NCBI GenBank assembly: GCA_964600645.1
Contig: CAZRJL010000038.1
Span: 1 to 9,118 of the forward strand
Reading direction: 5' to 3'
Length of the DNA: 9,118 nt
Origin: UBA12151 sp964600645
GTDB taxonomy: Bacteria > Patescibacteriota > Minisyncoccia > Moranbacterales > UBA9337
Below are positions 1-5,596 of this stretch, piece after piece. Every line of letters starts with the position of its first letter. Position 1 is the first letter of the stretch. The position numbers and the translations under genes are program-made. The notes beneath the pieces were generated by a model. The model saw only the letters and a program-made list of their open reading frames with translations, made no database searches and was not told the DNA's origin.

Positions 1-52
1 CTTTTCCTCTTTCCCCTTTGGTCTTTTTCAAGACTTCGTCTATCCGCGCCAT
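1..52 (-). CDS. Possible 5' end of an unidentified minus-strand gene (partial)
   Basis: On the minus strand an ATG at 52 opens a frame that stays open to the window edge and reads MARIDEVLKKTKGERGK. That is only 17 codons, so no family can be assigned. The lysine- and arginine-rich, helix-like composition reads like real protein, but chance is possible over this length. An in-frame TAA about eight codons upstream makes 52 the first ATG of the frame. No Shine-Dalgarno site precedes it, as for most genes here. The A of the ATG is also the outer base of the left inverted repeat, so that repeat supplies the whole upstream region of this gene. If the gene is real, it is divergent from the kinase-like gene at 95. 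Confidence 0.4.
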   Translation of the reverse strand, partial: MARIDEVLKKTKGERGK

Positions 53-75
53 TATCGGAAATAGAATTACAATTT
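52..75 (+). repeat. Left arm of inverted repeat flanking the kinase-like gene
   Basis: This 24-base arm starts TTATCGGAAATAG and ends AATTACAATTT. It is the reverse complement of 664-687 at 22 of 24 positions. The only differences are two adjacent bases, AA here against TG in the other arm read in the same sense. It lies 19 bases upstream of the kinase start and directly abuts the possible minus-strand start at 52. It could be the end of a small mobile unit, a recombination site or a paired operator. The sequence does not decide between these. Confidence 0.85.
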
Positions 76-94
76 ACATATAAAAATTGAAACT

Positions 95-655
95 ATGAAA
101 TTAATAATAATTTTTGGGCCTCAAGCTGTAGGCAAAATGACAGTAGGCCAAGAACTAGAGAAAACAACTAGTCTGAAACTCTTTCATAATCATATGACTA
201 TTGAATTAATTTCTCCATTTTTTAGTTATGGAAGTGAAGCTGGAAAGAGACTGGTAAATCTTTTTCGTAAAGAAATTTTCGAAGAAGTCGCTAAAAGTGA
301 TTTAGAGGGTCTAATATTTACTTATGTGTGGGCTTTCGATCAAAAGGCAGATTGGGATTATATAGATAATCTGTGTGAGATTTTTGAATCAAAAGGTGGA
401 GCTGTTTATTTTGTGGAACTAGAAGCTGATGTTGATGAAAGAATTAAACGTAATAAACATCCACACAGACTTAGCCACAAGCCCACAAAAAGAAATATTG
501 AAAGATCCGAAAAAGATTTAAAAGATTCAATGAATAAATACCGATTAAACTCAAAAAATGGAGAAGTTAGAAAAGAAAATTATGTGAGAATTGATAATAC
601 AAATCTATCACCTGAAGAGATGGCCCAAAAAATTAAGGAAAAGTTTCGATTATAA
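95..655 (+). CDS. Small P-loop kinase-like protein (AAA family ATPase, shikimate-kinase-like fold)
   Basis: This complete 186-residue cytosolic protein looks like a single-domain nucleotide-binding protein. A P-loop sits at the N terminus (residues 8-16, GPQAVGKMT), with M in place of the usual S/T directly after the lysine and T one position later. It is followed by FHNHMTIEL (30-38), a GLIFTYVWAF strand and helix (72-81), VYFVELEA (104-111), a basic lid-like stretch with R116, R119 and R125, and a closing RIDNTNLSPEE segment (165-175). I recognise this layout from a widespread family of small proteins annotated as AAA ATPases or kinases of unknown substrate. Phosphotransfer to a small molecule is therefore an inference. 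The start is ATG with no Shine-Dalgarno site, and TATAAA at 79-84 is a possible weak -10. The gene is closely bounded by inverted repeats (52-75 and 664-687) and uses fewer CpG-containing codons than lepA downstream. Both points suggest acquisition as a cassette. Confidence 0.9.
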   Translation: MKLIIIFGPQAVGKMTVGQELEKTTSLKLFHNHMTIELISPFFSYGSEAGKRLVNLFRKEIFEEVAKSDLEGLIFTYVWAFDQKADWDYIDNLCEIFESKGGAVYFVELEADVDERIKRNKHPHRLSHKPTKRNIERSEKDLKDSMNKYRLNSKNGEVRKENYVRIDNTNLSPEEMAQKIKEKFRL

Positions 656-663
656 ATAAGAAA

Positions 664-687
664 AAATTGTAATTCTACATCCGATAA
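664..687 (-). repeat. Right arm of inverted repeat flanking the kinase-like gene
   Basis: Read on the minus strand, this arm starts TTATCGGATGTAG and ends AATTACAATTT, matching 52-75 at 22 of 24 positions. It begins 8 bases after the kinase stop codon, so the two arms enclose little besides that gene. The bases just outside the arms (ending CCA on the left, starting CTA on the right) do not form an obvious target-site duplication. Confidence 0.85.
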
Positions 688-704
688 CTAACTATATTTC
701 TTTC

Positions 705-731
705 AATTCCCTTTGAGGAATTTTTGTTTTT
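705..731 (+). terminator. Weak intrinsic terminator after the kinase-like gene
   Basis: AATTCC (705-710) pairs with GGAATT (717-722) across a six-base loop and is followed by the T-rich run TTTGTTTTT. Only two of the six pairs are G-C, so the hairpin is weak. The position fits the end of the kinase transcript just upstream of the lepA promoter. Apart from this, the right repeat arm and the promoter, the 656-822 gap holds nothing recognisable. Confidence 0.45.
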
Positions 732-779
732 CCTTGTGCTGTTAAGATAAGTTTAAAATGAGTTCAACAACTTGAAATA

Positions 780-808
780 TTGATTATTTGGTGCGATGCG
801 TGTATGAT
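780..808 (+). promoter_or_regulatory. Predicted lepA promoter, TTGATT-N17-TATGAT
   Basis: TTGATT at 780-785 and TATGAT at 803-808 are separated by an optimal 17 bases. Transcription would begin near 815, leaving a leader of only about 8 bases before the lepA ATG at 823. The same TTGATT -35 with 17-base spacing occurs at dnaB. The -10 box overlaps an alternative TTG start at 808, which argues against that start. Confidence 0.6.
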
Positions 809-822
809 TGGGGTTGAAACAT

Positions 823-2649
823 ATGGAAAACGACTACCAAAAAAACATTCGAAATTTTTGCATAATCGCGCATATCGACCATGGCAAGTCAACTTTATCT
901 GATCGTTTTTTGGAATTTACGGGCGCGGTGGAAAAACGGAAGATGAAGGAACAACTCTTGGATCAGATGGATTTGGAGCGGGAGCGGGGAATAACCATCA
1001 AACTGCAACCGGTGAGAATGGAATATTCTTCAAATGGTCAAAAATATATTTTGAATTTGATTGATACTCCGGGGCATGTGGATTTTGGTTATGAAGTTTC
1101 ACGTTCGCTGGCGGCCGTGGAAGGAGCGATTTTGTTAGTGGACGCAACCAAAGGAGTGCAAGCGCAAACACTTTCTAATTTGTACTTAGCAATCGAGCAA
1201 GGCTTGGAAATTATTCCCGTAATAAACAAAATCGATTTGCCCAATGCTGAAGTGGAAAAAACCAAAAAGGAAGTTGTACATATTTTGGGATGTTCGGAGA
1301 GGGATATTCTTCTAGCTTCGGGAAAAACCGGAATAGGTGTGTCGGAAATAATTCAGAGGGTGATTGAAAAAGTTCCTTCTCCTGCGGGAGACATTCAAAA
1401 ACCTTTACGCGCTTTGATTTTTGATTCAAAATATGATATTTACAAAGGCGTTTTGGCGTATGCGAGAATTGTGGACGGGCAGGTAAAAAGAGAAGATAAG
1501 GTTTTAATGATGGCAACGGAAAAAGAAACTTCCGTGGTGGAAGTGGGAAGTTTCCGTCCGGCTTTCAAAAGCGAAGACAATTTGAAAGCAGGAGATATCG
1601 GATATGTGGCTACCGGTTTTAAAAGCGTGGAATATTGCCGAGTGGGGGACACTGTAACAAAATCTCAAATTTCAAACCTCAAATCTCAAAACTTTGAAGA
1701 AATAAAACCTCTTCCGGGATACAAAGAAGTGCGGCCGATGGTGTATGCCAGTTTTTATCCGGTTGAAGGGGATGAATATACTTTAATGCGCGATGCTTTG
1801 GAAAAATTGCGCCTCAATGATGCCGCTTTTGTTTTCGAGCCGGAAAGCAATCCGGCGCTGGGAAAAGGATTTCGTTGCGGATTTTTGGGAATGTTGCATT
1901 TGGAAATTATTCAAGCGCGTCTGGAACGGGAATTTGAAATTTCTCCGACCATCACAACCCCCAGCGTGGTTTATCGAATAAAATTGAAAAATCAAGAAGA
2001 AGAAAAAATAATTTATTCGGCATCCGATATGCCGGATGTTTCAATGGTTGAGGGAATTTCCGAACCGTACGCGAAATTGGATGTTATTACCCCGTCAAAT
2101 TATTTGGGATCAATAATGGATTTGATGTCTTCAATCAGAGCAGAATATAAAAATACGGAATATATTGATCAGGAAAGAGTTTTACTCAGCTACGAAGCTC
2201 CGCTTACTGATATTATTGTGAATTTTCACGATGAGCTCAAAAGCGCTTCTTCCGGTTTTGCGTCAATGAATTATGAGGTAGTCGGATATCGTCAATCTGA
2301 TTTGGTAAAGATGGATATTTTGGTGGCGGAGGAAAAAGTGGAAGCGCTTTCAAGAATTGTTCCGCGCGAAAAAGTTCTCTCGCAGGGGAAGGCGGCGGTT
2401 ATCAAACTTAGAGATTCTATTCCGCGGCAAAATTTTGTAATTGCCATTCAAGCGGCTATCGGCGGAAAGATAATCGCCCGGGAAACTATCCGTCCGTTTC
2501 GTAAAGATGTTATTTCTAAGTTGTATGGAGGAGATGTGACGAGGAAGAGAAAGCTTTTGGAAAAACAGAAAAAAGGAAAGAAAAAGATGAAAAATATTGG
2601 AAGAGTCGTTATTCCATCGGAGGCGTTTTTGTCGGTTTTGAAAAAATGA
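823..2649 (+). CDS. lepA: Elongation factor 4 (LepA), ribosome-associated translational GTPase
   Basis: LepA/EF4 is a ribosome-binding GTPase thought to act during translation or ribosome assembly. This 608-residue protein has normal length and all domains. The G domain has AHIDHGKST (16-24, P-loop), RGITIK (55-60), DTPGH (81-85) and NKID (135-138). A beta-barrel domain follows from about 195, then the EF-G-like domains with PLPGYKEVRPMVY (about 296-308) and GFRCGFLGMLHLEI (about 349-362). The characteristic C-terminal domain has DVTRKRKLLEKQKKGKKKMK (571-590) and ends IPSEAFLSVLKK. I chose the ATG at 823 because homologues start just before KNIRNFCIIAHIDHGKST and the promoter -10 overlaps the upstream TTG at 808. 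GGGGTTG about 8 bases upstream is at best a poor ribosome-binding site. Residues 280-291 (KSQISNLKSQNF region) come from a heptamer array and look like an insertion. rplU follows after 65 bases with its own promoter. Confidence 0.97.
   Translation: MENDYQKNIRNFCIIAHIDHGKSTLSDRFLEFTGAVEKRKMKEQLLDQMDLERERGITIKLQPVRMEYSSNGQKYILNLIDTPGHVDFGYEVSRSLAAVEGAILLVDATKGVQAQTLSNLYLAIEQGLEIIPVINKIDLPNAEVEKTKKEVVHILGCSERDILLASGKTGIGVSEIIQRVIEKVPSPAGDIQKPLRALIFDSKYDIYKGVLAYARIVDGQVKREDKVLMMATEKETSVVEVGSFRPAFKSEDNLKAGDIGYVATGFKSVEYCRVGDTVTKSQISNLKSQNFEEIKPLPGYKEVRPMVYASFYPVEGDEYTLMRDALEKLRLNDAAFVFEPESNPALGKGFRCGFLGMLHLEIIQARLEREFEISPTITTPSVVYRIKLKNQEEEKIIYSASDMPDVSMVEGISEPYAKLDVITPSNYLGSIMDLMSSIRAEYKNTEYIDQERVLLSYEAPLTDIIVNFHDELKSASSGFASMNYEVVGYRQSDLVKMDILVAEEKVEALSRIVPREKVLSQGKAAVIKLRDSIPRQNFVIAIQAAIGGKIIARETIRPFRKDVISKLYGGDVTRKRKLLEKQKKGKKKMKNIGRVVIPSEAFLSVLKK
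1660..1687 (+). repeat. Four tandem AAAYYTC heptamers inside lepA
   Basis: The units are AAATCTC, AAATTTC, AAACCTC and AAATCTC with no gap, followed by a partial AAAACT. The array encodes LepA residues from K280, giving the serine/glutamine/asparagine-rich stretch KSQISNLKSQN. It lies in the linker just after the beta-barrel domain, ahead of the conserved PLPGYKEVRPM motif. From memory of the family, this linker is normally shorter. The reading frame is kept. Confidence 0.8.
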
Positions 2650-2678
2650 TTGACTTTTTTGGCAATAAAGTGTAGGAT
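2650..2678 (+). promoter_or_regulatory. Predicted rplU promoter, TTGACT-N17-TAGGAT
   Basis: TTGACT (2650-2655) begins on the base after the lepA stop codon. TAGGAT (2673-2678) follows after 17 bases and is preceded by TG. Transcription would start near 2685, giving a leader of about 30 bases. A second -10-like TATAAC at 2687-2692 lacks a -35 at the right distance. Confidence 0.6.
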
Positions 2679-2714
2679 ATCTTTTGTATAACTCGCAGTT
2701 AATTTTTCAAAAAT

Positions 2715-3008
2715 ATGTTGGCAATTATCAAAAGTGGAGGAAAACAGTATAAAGTTGTCCAAGGCGACAAGGTTAAGGTTGAGAAAATTGAAGGAGTTGA
2801 AGGTGATAAAGTGGTTTTTGAAACTTTGTTTTTGGGTGACGAAAAAAGCGCCGATTTGAATCCTAAAACAAAGGTTGAGGGAAAAATCGTGTCTCAAACG
2901 AAAGACGATAAAGTTTGGGGAATGAAACACAAAGCTAAAAAGAGATACAAAATGAAATTTGGACACAAACAACTTCGCACAGAAGTAGAAATTACAAAAG
3001 TAGCATAA
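2715..3008 (+). CDS. rplU: 50S ribosomal protein L21 (bL21)
   Basis: bL21 binds 23S rRNA in the large subunit. The 97-residue protein is near the usual length of about 100. The N terminus MLAIIKSGGKQYKVVQGD is the typical L21 opening, followed by VEKIEGVEGDKVVF. The basic rRNA-binding C terminus runs KHKAKKRYKMKFGHKQLRTE (71-90), corresponding to the usual KRRK...GHRQ signature with some divergence. No Shine-Dalgarno site is visible: the bases before the ATG are AATTTTTCAAAAAT. In many bacteria rplU is followed by rpmA (L27). Here a strong terminator follows instead, so rplU appears monocistronic, driven by the promoter at 2650-2678 or by read-through from lepA. Confidence 0.95.
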   Translation: MLAIIKSGGKQYKVVQGDKVKVEKIEGVEGDKVVFETLFLGDEKSADLNPKTKVEGKIVSQTKDDKVWGMKHKAKKRYKMKFGHKQLRTEVEITKVA

Positions 3009-3033
3009 AAACTTTCAGAATATTGCAAAGAAG

Positions 3034-3059
3034 CCTCGGATTTATTCCGAGGTTTTTTT
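3034..3059 (+). terminator. Intrinsic terminator of rplU
   Basis: CCTCGGA (3034-3040) pairs perfectly with TCCGAGG (3046-3052) across the loop TTTAT and is followed by seven T. It lies 25 bases after the rplU stop and is a textbook rho-independent terminator. Confidence 0.9.
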
Positions 3060-3074
3060 ATTGCTATATTGGGA

Positions 3075-3107
3075 TGAATATAGATTTGAATATACTAAAT
3101 ATATTCA
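3075..3107. repeat. TGAATATA direct repeat with an inverted copy
   Basis: TGAATATA occurs at 3075-3082 and 3087-3094, and its reverse complement TATATTCA at 3100-3107, so either left copy can form a hairpin with the right arm. It is pure AT apart from one G per left copy and lies between two convergent terminators. It may be only AT-rich spacer. No function can be assigned. Confidence 0.4.
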
Positions 3108-3113
3108 TTAATG

Positions 3114-3150
3114 AAAAAACCCTTGGAAAGGATTTAATCCTTTCCAAGGG
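3114..3150 (-). terminator. Strong intrinsic terminator of the dnaB-recR operon
   Basis: Read on the minus strand, CCCTTGGAAAGGA pairs perfectly with TCCTTTCCAAGGG across a five-base TTAAA loop, followed by six T (3119 down to 3114). It lies 15 bases after the stop of the small cysteine-rich gene. It faces the rplU terminator, so transcription from both sides is stopped in this gap. Confidence 0.9.
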
Positions 3151-3165
3151 CGTGATGCTTTTTGT

Positions 3166-3366
3166 TTAAATTTCTTCGATGCTCTCCAGTTGATATTCTT
3201 CGATCTTCAAGCAATGACATTTCTTTTTTATACAGTCCGCAGAGATTTTATTTCTCATTGGATTTTGAAAATCATCAAGTGGTAATCTTTCTGATCCTTT
3301 GCATTTAATTGCGGAGGAGCAACAAGCGGTCACAATCCCTTTAACGGAGAATTTTTTTTCTGTCAT
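3166..3366 (-). CDS. Small cysteine-rich protein of unknown function
   Basis: I do not recognise this complete 66-residue protein. It has six cysteines in two groups: C15, C16 and C22, then C45, C50 and C52 (DCIKKKCHC). That pattern could bind a metal ion, but it matches no named zinc-finger or iron-sulfur spacing that I know. There is no signal peptide or membrane segment. The C terminus is acidic (LKIEEYQLESIEEI). Three things support a real gene: a clear AGAGGA ribosome-binding site 8 bases before the ATG, which is exceptional in this window; a strong terminator 15 bases after the stop; and collinearity with recR 71 bases upstream. It is probably the last gene of the dnaB-recR transcript. 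A weak CATAAT at 3403-3408 could be a separate -10 but has no convincing -35. Confidence 0.7.
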   Translation of the reverse strand: MTEKKFSVKGIVTACCSSAIKCKGSERLPLDDFQNPMRNKISADCIKKKCHCLKIEEYQLESIEEI

Positions 3367-3374
3367 TCCGGTAT

Positions 3375-3380
3375 TCCTCT
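3375..3380 (-). promoter_or_regulatory. Shine-Dalgarno site AGAGGA of the cysteine-rich gene
   Basis: AGAGGA on the minus strand lies 8 bases before the ATG at 3366. It is the best-placed Shine-Dalgarno motif in the window and supports this start. Confidence 0.65.
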
Positions 3381-3437
3381 TTTGTTAAGTTGTAAGTGAA
3401 CTATTATGCTTTTATTAAAAAACTGACCTAAATAATA

Positions 3438-4031
3438 CTATAATTCTTTCCGATTTGTCAATGCGCTGGAGAGGGTGGTTTCATCTGCGTATTCAATATC
3501 TCCGCCAGTGGACATTCCGCGCCCGAGGCGGGTTATTTTTGTGTCAAGTGGTTCCAATTTGCGCTTGAGATAAAGCGCGGTAAGATCTCCTTCGGTTGTT
3601 GGATTGGTCGCCAAAATAATTTCTTCAATTTCTTCGTTTTTTACTCGAGCAAGGAGTTGAGGAATTTTTAAGTCGTTAGTGGTTTCTGATTTTCCAGATG
3701 ACTGCATCGTGCCTCCCAGAATGTGGTATAATCCGCGATAAATCCCCGTGCGCTCAATTGAAATTACATCCAATGGATCTTCGACAACGCAGATAACCTT
3801 ATGGCTTCTTTGTTTGTCTTGGCAAATATGGCAAAGTGAATTTTCGGAAATATTAAAACACTTTTGGCAAAATTTCAAATCTTTGAGCGAAAGTAAATTT
3901 TTGGCAAAATCATCCAAAATGTCCTGATTTTGCTTGAATAAAAACAAAACCAGCCGCTCCGCCATCTTTGGACCGACGGAAGGAAGTGAAGAAAAGTGCG
4001 CGATTAAATTTCTGAATACTTTTGGATACAC
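3438..4031 (-). CDS. recR: Recombination mediator protein RecR
   Basis: RecR works with RecO (and RecF) to load RecA on single-stranded DNA during gap repair. From the GTG at 4031 the protein is 197 residues, the usual RecR length, and begins (M)YPKVFRNLIAHFSSLPSVGP, matching the family N terminus. Features in order are a helix-hairpin-helix with LPSVGPKMAERL (about 16-27), a four-cysteine zinc finger (C55, C58, C67, C70), and a Toprim domain (about 78-171) starting CVVEDPLDVISIERTG and containing YRGLYHILGG and LATNPTTEGD. The C terminus has STGGDIEYADETTL. The frame stays open upstream to 4208, but that would run through a palindromic repeat and into dnaB and has no homology support. A TTG at 4058, inside the palindrome, is a less likely start. 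No Shine-Dalgarno site is seen. recR follows dnaB by 70 bases on the same strand. Confidence 0.95.
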   Translation of the reverse strand: MYPKVFRNLIAHFSSLPSVGPKMAERLVLFLFKQNQDILDDFAKNLLSLKDLKFCQKCFNISENSLCHICQDKQRSHKVICVVEDPLDVISIERTGIYRGLYHILGGTMQSSGKSETTNDLKIPQLLARVKNEEIEEIILATNPTTEGDLTALYLKRKLEPLDTKITRLGRGMSTGGDIEYADETTLSSALTNRKEL

Positions 4032-4050
4032 TATATTAATTTTTAATTTT

Positions 4051-4080
4051 TCCGCCAAAGGCGGACCAGCCTCTGGCTGG
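4051..4080. repeat. Double palindrome between dnaB and recR
   Basis: Two perfect hairpins lie side by side with no gap: TCCGCC-AAA-GGCGGA (4051-4065) and CCAGCC-TCT-GGCTGG (4066-4080). Their high GC content stands out in very AT-rich flanks. In the recR frame on the minus strand the unit is open and would read PEAGPPLAE. There is no T-run directly behind it in the direction of the operon (AAAAATTAAAA follows), so it is not a standard terminator. It could stabilise the dnaB message end or tune recR expression. I believe similar units are frequent in Parcubacteria genomes, but that is from memory. Confidence 0.9.
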
Positions 4081-4101
4081 CAATTAATAGTATTTAATTT
4101 T

Positions 4102-5472
4102 TTATTGAGGATTATTGTGGATTTTTTCCAGATTTTTGAAAGTGGTGGATTCTTCTTTGAAATATAGCTGGGCTTTTCCAAGCGGACCGTTTCTGTGTTT
4201 AGAAACAATCACATCGACAATATTCTTGTTGGGTGTGTCGGGTTTTTCTCGATCTTCGCGGTACAAAAACAGAACAACGTCAGCATCTTGCTCGATTGAT
4301 CCGGATTCGCGAAGGTCGGAAAGCTTTGGAATTTGCGGACTGCGTGATTCAACGGCGCGGGACAACTGGGAAAGCGCCAAAACTGGAACATTGAGTTCCC
4401 TTGCCAATTGCTTGAGGGCGCGGGAAATTTCGGAAATTTCCTGCACGCGGCTGTCGCCTTGAGTTTTTCTTCCTTCCATCAATTGCAAATAGTCGATAAT
4501 AATCAATCCGACCTTGTGTTCGGATTGCAAGCGACGCGCCATAGTGCGAATTTCCATAATGTTGGCGCTACCGGCGTCATCAATATAAATCGGCGCCTCA
4601 CTAAGCGAGCCCATAGCACTGCCGATTCTTTGAAAATCATCGTTGCCCGCATCACTACGCAACCTGCCGGTTCGCAGCCGCCACAAATCAACATCCGCTT
4701 CGGCGGCAATCATCCTATCAATAAGCTGATCCGAGGACATTTCCAGGGAAAATATTCCAACTGGAATTTTGCTCTTAGTTCCGATTTGACGGGCGATATC
4801 CAGTGCTAGGGTCGTTTTTCCGATTGACGGACGGGCGGCGAGAATAATAAGATCGGATTTTTGCAGTCCGGAAAGAATATTGTCCAAATCGGAAAAGCCA
4901 GTAGGTATTCCGCGAAAATCATGTTCGCCTTTATGCAGTTCGTCGATGCGATTGAAAGCGCTTTCCAGGATTGACTTGATGGGAACGAAATCCTTTTTTG
5001 TGTATTTTTGCGAAACACTGAAGAGTTTTTGTTCGGCTTGGTCAAGAGTTTTTTCCACATCTTCCGATTCTTGATAACCGATCTCAGTGATTTCATTAGA
5101 AATATTAATCAAGCGGCGCAAGATCGCTTTTTTCTGGACGACTTTCGCGTAATGAACAACATTAGCGGCGGATGGTACGGAATTTACCAGTGATGCCAGA
5201 TAGCTTGATCCGCCGGCAACTTCCAGTTCTTTGTTTTCTTCCAGTTTATTTGAGAGACTGAGGACGTCAATCGGCTCCTTGCTTTCATATAGACTTAGCA
5301 TCGATCGGTAAATAATGTTGTGCGTGTCTTTGTAGAAATCCCCGATATTTAAAAAATCCGCAACCTTGATTATGGCGTCTTTGTCCAGCATTAACGAACC
5401 GAGAACCGATTGTTCGGCCTCAATATTGTTCGGCGGTACGCGCAAATTGCTTTGTGTTTGTTTGTTTGCCAT
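4102..5472 (-). CDS. dnaB: Replicative DNA helicase DnaB
   Basis: DnaB is the hexameric 5'-3' helicase that unwinds DNA at the replication fork. The protein is 456 residues, a normal length. The N-terminal primase-interacting domain (about 10-110) has RVPPNNIEAEQSVLGSLMLD at 11-30. A linker leads to the RecA-like ATPase from about 185: GIPTGFSDLDNILSGL (188-203), Walker A ARPSIGKTT (213-221), FSLEM with the catalytic glutamate E244, Walker B IIIDYLQL (324-331), LSQLSR with Q369, and SKHRNGP (424-430) with the arginine finger R427. No intein interrupts the Walker A or other usual insertion sites. The start ATG at 5472 fits homologues. An in-frame ATG at 5523 would overlap the -35 box of the gene's own promoter and is rejected. 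No Shine-Dalgarno site precedes the ATG. It heads an operon with recR and the cysteine-rich gene. Confidence 0.97.
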   Translation of the reverse strand: MANKQTQSNLRVPPNNIEAEQSVLGSLMLDKDAIIKVADFLNIGDFYKDTHNIIYRSMLSLYESKEPIDVLSLSNKLEENKELEVAGGSSYLASLVNSVPSAANVVHYAKVVQKKAILRRLINISNEITEIGYQESEDVEKTLDQAEQKLFSVSQKYTKKDFVPIKSILESAFNRIDELHKGEHDFRGIPTGFSDLDNILSGLQKSDLIILAARPSIGKTTLALDIARQIGTKSKIPVGIFSLEMSSDQLIDRMIAAEADVDLWRLRTGRLRSDAGNDDFQRIGSAMGSLSEAPIYIDDAGSANIMEIRTMARRLQSEHKVGLIIIDYLQLMEGRKTQGDSRVQEISEISRALKQLARELNVPVLALSQLSRAVESRSPQIPKLSDLRESGSIEQDADVVLFLYREDREKPDTPNKNIVDVIVSKHRNGPLGKAQLYFKEESTTFKNLEKIHNNPQ

Positions 5473-5494
5473 AAAATATATTGGTGATTTGCTT

Positions 5495-5523
5495 ATTATA
5501 CCAATTGAAAAATTTAAAATCAA
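5495..5523 (-). promoter_or_regulatory. Predicted dnaB operon promoter, TTGATT-N17-TATAAT
   Basis: On the minus strand TTGATT (5523-5518) and a consensus TATAAT (5500-5495) are 17 bases apart. The start site would be near 5488, giving a leader of about 15 bases with no Shine-Dalgarno motif before the ATG at 5472. Only 4 bases separate it from the divergent promoter at 5528. Confidence 0.75.
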
Positions 5524-5527
5524 TCTC

Positions 5528-5557
5528 TTGACAATTATCCCGAATATGTGTTATTCT
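5528..5557 (+). promoter_or_regulatory. Predicted promoter of the sigma4/HARE-HTH operon, TTGACA-N18-TATTCT
   Basis: A consensus TTGACA (5528-5533) is followed after 18 bases by TATTCT (5552-5557, four of six consensus bases). Transcription from about 5564 would give a leader of about 33 bases. A second TTGACA at 5561-5566 has no -10 at a workable distance but could be a relic or an alternative site. Confidence 0.6.
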
Positions 5558-5596
5558 AACTTGACAATTTAAATAATTTTATTTTTCTCAATAAAT

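Noticed and set aside
664..687. Right repeat arm as an integron attC site
   Set aside because: GTTATCG does not fit the GTTRRRY core, no imperfect attC-type fold is seen within the arm, and the two arms are inverted rather than direct.
808..822. TTG start for lepA that adds five residues
   Set aside because: It overlaps the -10 box of the predicted promoter, and LepA homologues begin at about the ATG at 823.
1660..1692. Heptamer array as a CRISPR or frameshift site
   Set aside because: Units are 7 bases with no spacers, and the LepA frame is intact on both sides.
2448..2972. Minus-strand open frame across the lepA-rplU junction
   Set aside because: It lies antisense to two certain genes and their promoter, and its translation is low-complexity Phe/Ser-rich sequence typical of the reverse of Lys/Glu-rich genes.
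3727..3732. Plus-strand TATAAT inside recR
   Set aside because: No -35 lies at a suitable distance, and the bases are dictated by conserved RecR codons (GLYHILGG region).
4032..4208. N-terminal extension of recR to an ATG at 4208
   Set aside because: It overlaps the end of dnaB, passes through the double palindrome and has no similarity to RecR. The GTG at 4031 gives the standard 197 residues starting at the conserved YPK.
5473..5523. Start of dnaB at an ATG at 5523
   Set aside because: The ATG lies in the -35 element of the dnaB promoter, and the 17 extra residues are not DnaB-like.
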